In this document: positions 58,349 through 64,000 of the stretch, one piece after another
How the letters are laid out: every line of letters begins with the position of its first letter
Position numbering within the stretch: the first letter of the stretch is position 1
NCBI RefSeq assembly: GCF_038624605.1
Contig: NZ_CP152020.1
Coordinates: 3,775,312-3,839,311, forward strand
From: Psychrobacillus sp. FSL K6-4046
GTDB lineage: Bacteria; Bacillota; Bacilli; Bacillales_A; Planococcaceae
Direction of reading: 5' to 3'
Length of the DNA stretch: 64,000 nt
Made by a program: the position numbers and the translations under genes
The notes under the pieces: generated by a model
Database searches by the model: none
The model's input: the letters and a program-made list of their open reading frames with translations, nothing else
What the model was told of the DNA's origin: nothing

Positions 58349-59764
58349 TTGATTATATATGTCGTTAATAATGGAGATACGCTTTGGGAAATTGCTAATC
58401 GGTACCACATAGATATAAATGCGATTTTACAAGCGAACCAATTACCTGATCCAAATACTCTATTGGTTGGTCAATCGCTTATTATTCCTATTTATGGAGT
58501 CTATCATACAGTTCAAACTGGCGAAACTCTTTGGTCAATCGCACAACAGTATGGTATAACGGAACAAACTATTCTTCTTTCTAACAGACTAGCAAATCCA
58601 AATCTTTTATATCCTGGTGAGCGAATTTTTATTCCTCCTATCATTCATGTTGTGCAACCTGGTGAAACACTACGACAAATTGCTAGCCTTTATGGAACAA
58701 CTATTCAAGCACTTATTAATCAAAATAAAATACAAACGCCTGGCCTCCTATATCCAGGAACACAACTAATCATTCCTAGAGTCAAGCCATTAGTCGAAGT
58801 GAACGCCTATACCTATCAGAAAGAAGAGGATGCCGTCCAGACGGTAAACAGTCTTCAATCTCTACTCACCTATATTAGTCCCTTTGCTTACAAGCTTACA
58901 GAAAGTGGTGATTTAGAGCCCTTACAGGACGAACTGTTAATAGAAGCAGCTGTTACCGACAATATTGTACCAATGATGGTGATCACCAATTTTTCATCTA
59001 CTGAGGCTGGAACTAATCTCATGCATGTCATTTTCTCTAATCCAGATATATTAAAGAAATTGATGACAAACGTTCTTCAGATTATGGAGGATAAGGGTTA
59101 TAGAGGATTGAATATTGACCTGGAAAACGTATTACCAGAAGACAGAGATGCTTATACCTCCTTTCTCCAGCTAGCAGCCGATACACTTCATCCTAAAGGG
59201 TACTTTGTTTCTACTGCAGTTGCTCCTAAAGTTAGCGAGACTCAATCCGGCTTGCTATATGAAGCACATGATTATGAAGCACATGGAAGAATTGCAGACT
59301 TTGTGATCCTAATGACGTATGAATGGGGTTGGCGCGGTGCATCTCCTCAAGCGATTTCCCCCGTCAATCAAATGAAAAAGGTAGTAGAATATGCTTTAAC
59401 TGTTATTCCTGCAGACAAACTATTTTTAGGCTTTCAAATATATGCAAGAGACTGGAGAATTCCTCATGAAGCTGGGCAAATTGCAGAGACCTTTAGCCCG
59501 CAGGATGCAATTACATTGGCTACCCAATACGGAGCAAGAATACAGTTTGATACAGTGGCTCAATCACCTTTTTTTAATTACACAGATGAGCAGGGACAGA
59601 AACATGAGGTTTGGTTTGAGGATGCTCGAAGTGCTCAGGCTAAATTTAATTTAGTCAAACAATATCGTTTGCGAGGTATTAGTTATTGGGTGTTAGGTTA
59701 TTCCTTCCCTCAAAACTGGGTATTGTTAGATGATAACTTTGTAGTAAAGAAAATAAAAGATTAA
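58349..59764 (+). CDS. sleL: LysM-GH18 spore cortex/peptidoglycan hydrolase (SleL/YaaH type)
   Basis: 471 residues. Three N-terminal LysM repeats (about 2-46, 51-95, 97-141), each with the GDTLWEIAN or GETLxxIA start and YPGxxxIIP end. A glycosyl hydrolase 18 barrel follows from about 150. The catalytic segment is GLNIDLENVLPEDRD (general acid Glu near residue 254), and VILMTYEWGWRG and ISYWVLGYSFP are typical of germination hydrolases. In Bacillus SleL/YaaH act as N-acetylglucosaminidases on cortex muramic-delta-lactam. No signal peptide: the LysM domains likely anchor it in the spore. The start is TTG at 58349 after AAAAAGGAGCTGCCCA. Confidence 0.88.
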   Translation: MIIYVVNNGDTLWEIANRYHIDINAILQANQLPDPNTLLVGQSLIIPIYGVYHTVQTGETLWSIAQQYGITEQTILLSNRLANPNLLYPGERIFIPPIIHVVQPGETLRQIASLYGTTIQALINQNKIQTPGLLYPGTQLIIPRVKPLVEVNAYTYQKEEDAVQTVNSLQSLLTYISPFAYKLTESGDLEPLQDELLIEAAVTDNIVPMMVITNFSSTEAGTNLMHVIFSNPDILKKLMTNVLQIMEDKGYRGLNIDLENVLPEDRDAYTSFLQLAADTLHPKGYFVSTAVAPKVSETQSGLLYEAHDYEAHGRIADFVILMTYEWGWRGASPQAISPVNQMKKVVEYALTVIPADKLFLGFQIYARDWRIPHEAGQIAETFSPQDAITLATQYGARIQFDTVAQSPFFNYTDEQGQKHEVWFEDARSAQAKFNLVKQYRLRGISYWVLGYSFPQNWVLLDDNFVVKKIKD

Positions 59765-59802
59765 AGCCTATCTCTCATTTACATGTTGAGTGACTATAAA
59801 TA

Positions 59803-59842
59803 AAGAAAAAAACCTACCATCTATTGAAGATGGTAGGTTCTT
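59803..59842 (-). terminator. Terminator between sleL-like gene and mqo
   Basis: AACCTACCATCT and AGATGGTAGGTT form a perfect stem around ATTGA; T-rich on the mqo (minus) side. Confidence 0.88.
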
Positions 59843-59862
59843 GATGATTTATAAAATATCGC

Positions 59863-61413
59863 TTATACAATATCGTCTATAACTTCACTAACGTCTTCCA
59901 AAGGTTCCATGTTCTCTGCTACCTTTTGGTCTATTTTTAGTCGAAGTGTTTCTGCTGTTTCTGCATGTACATCCTTAAGTAGCTCTGGGTTGTTCATAAG
60001 AGACATACCGTAAGATGGAATCATCTCTTTGATCTTTGGCTCCCACTCCGTTATATGATCTGGGAAGCATCGTTTAAGAACGTCCAACATAACTGGTACT
60101 GCAGTAGAGGCACCTGGAGAAGCACCTAATAAGGCCGCGATGGAACCGTCCTCTGCAGTGATAACTTCTGTACCAAATTGAAGAGTTCCTTTTCCTCCAG
60201 CTTCTGTGTCCTTAATCACTTGTACGCGTTGGCCTGCTACAACTAAGTCCCAATCCTCTGCTTTAGCATCTGGGATAAAGATTCGTAGCTCTTCCAAGCG
60301 TTGTTCTTTAGACAGCATTACCTGTTGGACCAAATATTTTGTTAGAGACATCTCTTTGGCACCTGCAGCTAGCATTGTAAAGAGATTATGTGGCTTAACA
60401 GAAGTTACTAAATCCATCATCGATCCAGTTTTTAGGAACTTCGGTGAGAAACCAGCGAAAGGTCCAAATAGTAGTGATTTTTTATTGTCAATAAAGCGAG
60501 TATCCAAATGAGGTACAGACATTGGTGGAGCTCCAACAGCAGCTTTACCATATACCTTAGCATGATGCTTCGCAACTATTTCAGGATTATTACAAACCAT
60601 GAATATACCGCTTACTGGGAAGCCACCGATATGTTTTCCTTCAGGAATACCCGATTTTTGTAGGAGATGTAGACTTCCGCCTCCACCACCAACAAAGACG
60701 AATTTCGCTGTATGGTTCTCGATTTTGCCTTCCGCGAGGTTCTTCACTTTTACTTCCCATTTGCCATCTGGCGTACGGTTTAAATTCTCTACACTAGACT
60801 TATAATTGACCTTAACATTTTTAGTCTTTAAGTGATCGAACAACATACGAGTCAATGCCCCAAAGTTAACATCTGTACCAGTGTCAATTTTAGTTGCAGC
60901 GATCGCTTCATTAGCGGTACGGTTTTCCATGATTAATGGAATCCATTCTTTTAACTGGGCTGGATCATCAGAGAATTCCATTCCTTCAAATAATGGATTC
61001 TGGGTCATCGCTTCAAAGCGCTTCTTCAAGAACTCCACGTTTTCTGTTCCTTGAACCATACTCATATGAGGTAAAGGCATAATAAAGTCCTGAGGATTCT
61101 CGATTAAATTACTTTTTACGAGATGAGACCAAAATTGCATAGAAACCTGAAACTGTTCATTTACATTGATTGCTTTTGTGATATCAATAGAACCATCTGG
61201 TCTTACAGAAGTGTAGTTGAGCTCACAAAGAGCTGCATGTCCTGTTCCCGCATTATTCCATTCATTTGAGCTCTCTTCTCCTGCACTTTCGAGCTTCTCA
61301 AATACTTTTATATCCCACTCCGGTACTAATTCCTTTAAAAGCGTTCCTAAAGTCGCGCTCATAATACCGGCACCAATTAAGATAACATCTGTTTTAGTTT
61401 CTGTGTTGCTCAC
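59863..61413 (-). CDS. mqo: Malate:quinone oxidoreductase
   Basis: FAD-dependent, membrane-associated enzyme that oxidises L-malate to oxaloacetate and passes electrons to menaquinone. N-terminal FAD-binding [17 protein letters not shown] (about 10-26), [30 protein letters not shown] (in parts, about 37-66, [13 protein letters not shown] signature), and C-terminal [17 protein letters not shown] (about 440). About 516 aa. The start is uncertain: an ATG at 61422 is very close to AGGG, so I prefer the GTG at 61413, giving MSNTETKT as in relatives. Monocistronic; terminator downstream. Supplements or replaces malate dehydrogenase in the TCA cycle. Confidence 0.93.
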   Translation of the reverse strand: MSNTETKTDVILIGAGIMSATLGTLLKELVPEWDIKVFEKLESAGEESSNEWNNAGTGHAALCELNYTSVRPDGSIDITKAINVNEQFQVSMQFWSHLVKSNLIENPQDFIMPLPHMSMVQGTENVEFLKKRFEAMTQNPLFEGMEFSDDPAQLKEWIPLIMENRTANEAIAATKIDTGTDVNFGALTRMLFDHLKTKNVKVNYKSSVENLNRTPDGKWEVKVKNLAEGKIENHTAKFVFVGGGGGSLHLLQKSGIPEGKHIGGFPVSGIFMVCNNPEIVAKHHAKVYGKAAVGAPPMSVPHLDTRFIDNKKSLLFGPFAGFSPKFLKTGSMMDLVTSVKPHNLFTMLAAGAKEMSLTKYLVQQVMLSKEQRLEELRIFIPDAKAEDWDLVVAGQRVQVIKDTEAGGKGTLQFGTEVITAEDGSIAALLGASPGASTAVPVMLDVLKRCFPDHITEWEPKIKEMIPSYGMSLMNNPELLKDVHAETAETLRLKIDQKVAENMEPLEDVSEVIDDIV

Positions 61414-61693
61414 TTTTACCATCCCTATACTTTATATTTGCAGAAGCCTTGTTAACGCTACCAAAACAAAGAGTTAGTTAACCTGCTTCTGACTCTATAT
61501 AACCGTGACTATTGCTTTAAATTTGTTTATAAGTTCAGAATATCTATTCTATTATAATATAATTAATGATTTTTTTAAAGTGTGTAGAAATTGTGAATTA
61601 ATTTAGATAATGGAGCTAAAAAAATCTTCAAAAATAACGAGATTTTTAATTCTAAATCCGTCTAACAGAAGCAAACATTAGGATTGTAGATAA

Positions 61694-62572
61694 TTAATGC
61701 ATCTTCTTTATGAGTTCGAATAGCACTAAAATACTCTTGGAAAATGTACGGCCCCTCATGGTACTTAAATATACGTTCCGATTTAAATATGCACTATGAA
61801 CAGGGCGTGTTAGTAGAGAGTCAGATAGATGCTGCGTAACATAATTTTGGGGTAGAATCGCAATTCCTAAACCTTCCTCTACTAATACTTTTATCATTTC
61901 AAATCTCTCTATTTTATAGGATATATGTGGTGTCACATTTTCCTGTTCAAATGCCTTTAATATTTGTGCACTTGTTTCAAACTCAGGCATCCCTATTATA
62001 AGTGGTTCCTGAGTAAAATCCTTCAGTGTAAGTTGTTCTTTTTGGGCAAAAGGATGATCTTTTTTTATAAGTACAACATAGGGTTCGTTATACAATAATT
62101 CACTTTGTATTTCTTCATCCACAATGTGCTGGTTTGTAATGACTCCATGTACATGTAAGCCTAGCAATGCTTGTCTTACTGTTTGATTATAAAGCGTGTC
62201 AATAAGAGTAAGCTGGTTGGATGGATATAACTTTTGATAATCAGTAATGACTTGTGACAACCAATAATTTGCTGATTCAATTACTCCTAATCTGATTTCT
62301 AACTGTTCTCCTTTTGCCAGCTCCTTTAACTCTGTTTGCATGACCTCGAACTGAGCAACTAAGCCTTTTGACCGTTCCCAAAACTGCTGACCCATTTCTG
62401 TTAATTGAAACTGCTTTGTTGTTCTTTCTATTAACGGAGTATCCATTTCTTGCTCAAGTGCCTTAATGGCATTACTTAATGAAGGCTGAGAAATATGCAA
62501 GGCTTTAGCTGCCCTGGAAAAGCTGCGATATTTCACAGTGGCATTAAAGTAATACATCTTTCGTAAATCCAA
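61694..62572 (-). CDS. LysR-family regulator divergent from hutG
   Basis: 292-residue LysR-type regulator. Helix-turn-helix about 18-40 (FSRAAKALHISQPSLSNAIKALE), then the effector-binding domain (LRLGVIESANYW, LYNEPYVVLIKKDHPFA, VLVEEGLGIAILP near 240). The start is TTG at 62572 after GGGGGCGAAGAA. The divergent hutG starts 117 nt away, with an LTTR-type operator between them, so it most likely controls hutG-gltS and itself. Ligand unknown; a histidine-pathway intermediate or glutamate is an inference. Confidence 0.9.
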   Translation of the reverse strand: MDLRKMYYFNATVKYRSFSRAAKALHISQPSLSNAIKALEQEMDTPLIERTTKQFQLTEMGQQFWERSKGLVAQFEVMQTELKELAKGEQLEIRLGVIESANYWLSQVITDYQKLYPSNQLTLIDTLYNQTVRQALLGLHVHGVITNQHIVDEEIQSELLYNEPYVVLIKKDHPFAQKEQLTLKDFTQEPLIIGMPEFETSAQILKAFEQENVTPHISYKIERFEMIKVLVEEGLGIAILPQNYVTQHLSDSLLTRPVHSAYLNRNVYLSTMRGRTFSKSILVLFELIKKMH

Positions 62573-62588
62573 TTCTTCGCCCCCATTT

Positions 62589-62603
62589 ATAGTTTTAAAC
62601 TAT
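62589..62603 (+). promoter_or_regulatory. LysR-type operator (T-N11-A)
   Basis: ATAGTTTTAAACTAT is a perfect 15-nt dyad with T-N11-A spacing, the usual LysR box (ATAG-N7-CTAT). It lies 16 nt before the regulator start codon and about 87 nt before hutG, suited to autorepression and activation of hutG. A further partly symmetrical ATATTGGTTA ... TAACAATAT pair lies nearer to hutG. Confidence 0.65.
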
Positions 62604-62689
62604 TATAATATAAAAAATTAATATTGGTTATTATAAATGTTTAAAATTATACTAACAATATGATTTTTTAGATAAATGAGGGTGGAAAT

Positions 62690-63619
62690 ATGCATAAACC
62701 TACAGAGTTAAAAATATGGCAAGGTCGCGTGGATCATGAGTCAGACCACACTTACTACCGTTATCATCAAGTAGTGCAGTTGGCATCTACAGATACTCAA
62801 GGGAACATTGGAATAATTGGCTTTGCATGTGATGAAGGAGTACAACGTAACAACGGACGCATTGGAGCAAAGAATGCACCTCTCGCTTTACGTAAACAGT
62901 TAGCAACATTACCTTGGCGTCATCCAAATTATGAAAACGCTTTAATAGATTATGGGGATGTCATTTGCGAAGGCAATGAATTAGAGCAAGCTCAAAGTGA
63001 ACTAGGAGATAAGGTTTCCAACATCTTATCAAATGGAAAGGCGATCGTACTAGGCGGTGGGCATGAAACATTGTACGGACAGTATTTAGGTGTGCGAAAA
63101 GCATTTGGTCCAGATGCTTCCATTGGATTAATTAATATAGATGCACACTTTGACATGCGCTCATACGATAAACAGCCTTCCTCAGGTACGATGTTTAAGC
63201 AAATTTTAGATGAGGATCCAAATGCAGATTATTTCGTTTGCGGTATTCAACAATATGGCAATACCACTGCCTTATTTGATATAGCAGATCAGTATAATGT
63301 GAGTTATTTTACAGATGAACAGTTGGACTTCCCTTCGTTTACTATAGACTTACATAATTTTATGGATACACATGATGTGTTGCTCGTTACACTTTGTATG
63401 GATGTTTTAAATGCTGCGGAGGCGCCTGGAGTCAGTGCACCGTCACCATTTGGCTTATCAGCTGTAAAGGTCCGAGACATTCTACGACAAATGGCTTCTC
63501 ATAAAAAAACAGTCAGCTTTAGTATTTGTGAGGTCAACCCTTTACTTGATGTAGATAACCGGACGGCAAAATTGGGAGCTTACTATATCAATGAAGTAAT
63601 TATGAATAGTTTCGAATAA
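62690..63619 (+). CDS. hutG: Formimidoylglutamase
   Basis: Ureohydrolase-family Mn2+ enzyme that converts N-formimino-L-glutamate and water to glutamate and formamide, the last step of histidine breakdown. Metal motifs are complete: GGGHETLYG (His about 125), NIDAHFDMR (Asp/His/Asp about 152-156) and CMDVLNAAEAPGVSAPSP (Asp about 246). 309 aa fits HutG. GAGGGTGGAAAT precedes the ATG. hutH, hutU and hutI are not adjacent in this window; instead gltS begins 15 nt downstream, and a LysR regulator is divergent. Confidence 0.92.
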   Translation: MHKPTELKIWQGRVDHESDHTYYRYHQVVQLASTDTQGNIGIIGFACDEGVQRNNGRIGAKNAPLALRKQLATLPWRHPNYENALIDYGDVICEGNELEQAQSELGDKVSNILSNGKAIVLGGGHETLYGQYLGVRKAFGPDASIGLINIDAHFDMRSYDKQPSSGTMFKQILDEDPNADYFVCGIQQYGNTTALFDIADQYNVSYFTDEQLDFPSFTIDLHNFMDTHDVLLVTLCMDVLNAAEAPGVSAPSPFGLSAVKVRDILRQMASHKKTVSFSICEVNPLLDVDNRTAKLGAYYINEVIMNSFE

Positions 63620-63634
63620 ACAAGGGGGATACGT

Positions 63635-64000
63635 ATGGTATTAAATCAAATTACAACGCTCAGTCTAGCAGTGGCATTATTTTTAATCGGTACATTTTTA
63701 GTTAAAAGAATTGGATGGTTGAACCGCTTTTGCATCCCAGCACCAGTAGTTGGAGGCTTAATTTTCGCCATTTTAGCAACCGTATTAAAAAGTTTTGATA
63801 TTCTTGACATAACGTTAGATACATCACTTCAATCCATTTTCATGATTACCTTTTTTACAACCATCGGACTTGGGGCAAGCTTCAAGCTTGTAAAATTAGG
63901 AGGAAAACTACTCGTTATATATTGGTTAGCTTGTGGATTTCTAGCTTTCATGCAAAACGTAATTGGCGTTTCGTTGGCAAAGGTAATGGATATTCATCCG
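63635..64000 (+). CDS. gltS: Sodium/glutamate symporter GltS (5' part, runs off the window)
   Basis: The first 122 codons are present. Several hydrophobic segments appear: TLSLAVALFLIGTFLV, IPAPVVGGLIFAILATV with the family motif CIPAPVVGG (about 27-35), and FFTTIGLGASFKLVK (about 70-86), all typical of GltS. AGGGGGATACGT precedes the ATG. Probably one transcript with hutG. The substrate of this homolog, glutamate or formiminoglutamate, cannot be separated by sequence. Confidence 0.88.
   Translation, partial: MVLNQITTLSLAVALFLIGTFLVKRIGWLNRFCIPAPVVGGLIFAILATVLKSFDILDITLDTSLQSIFMITFFTTIGLGASFKLVKLGGKLLVIYWLACGFLAFMQNVIGVSLAKVMDIHP

Noticed and set aside
1-64000. CRISPR arrays, tRNA/rRNA genes, insertion sequences, prophage, biosynthetic clusters
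   Set aside because: No regular spaced repeats, no cloverleaf with CCA end, no transposase or integrase motifs and no phage structural genes were found on either strand.

Overview
The window is a 64 kb stretch of a low-GC, endospore-forming Firmicutes chromosome of the Bacillales. Evidence: strong AGGAGG-type ribosome binding sites, many TTG and GTG starts, B. subtilis-like genes (splAB, mntABCD, rsbQ, yitT, ylbC, ykhA, sleL/yaaH families), and cobalamin and lysine riboswitches. Spore genes (spore photoproduct lyase with SplA, a LysM-GH18 cortex hydrolase) show that it sporulates. A Planococcaceae or near-Bacillaceae genus is my inference, not shown by any single gene. There are no rRNA or tRNA genes, no CRISPR array, no transposase and no prophage. 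It is a core-type chromosomal region with small non-autonomous repeats.

Layout. 1-10 kb: BCCT osmolyte transporter, CorA, RtcB-type RNA ligase, two small membrane proteins, acyl-CoA thioesterase, RluF pseudouridine synthase and a divergent MurE-like ligase. 10-20 kb: serine hydrolase, Ca2+-type P-ATPase, VOC and ASCH proteins, alanyl-tRNA editing protein, collagen-like protein, MarR-MFS pair, Cu/Zn SOD lipoprotein and CAP-domain protein. 20-34 kb: nitroreductase, DUF779-aldehyde dehydrogenase operon with a cre-like site, YitT protein, a 126-bp repeat, CoA transferase with LytTR regulator, FAD dehydrogenase, beta-lactamase-like protein, AraC and MFS genes, then a cobalamin riboswitch with no B12 gene behind it. 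34-45 kb: mntABCD under two MntR-like palindromes, a Tet(M)-like GTPase, CapA, MFS and tatC-tatA. 45-54 kb: EAL protein, second copy of the repeat, TraB protein, heme monooxygenase, GNAT, a PAS-GGDEF/RsbQ pair, and an amino-acid ABC transporter behind a lysine riboswitch. 54-64 kb: M23 and LysM-CAP proteins, PgeF, splAB, sleL-like gene, mqo, a LysR regulator divergent from hutG, and the start of gltS, which runs off the end.

How the parts work together. Metal and redox handling recurs: MntABCD, CorA, P-type ATPase, SodC, heme monooxygenase. Two enzymes of opposite sense in c-di-GMP turnover (EAL at 45 kb, GGDEF at 49 kb) lie close together, and the cyclase is paired with an RsbQ-type hydrolase as B. 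subtilis RsbP is. Amino-acid metabolism is represented by lysine uptake and by formiminoglutamate hydrolysis joined to a glutamate symporter. The observations most worth follow-up are the orphan B12 riboswitch, the RsbQ/PAS-GGDEF module, the hairpin that hides the ribosome binding site of the collagen-like gene, the MurE paralog without its substrate motifs, and the two-copy structured repeat.
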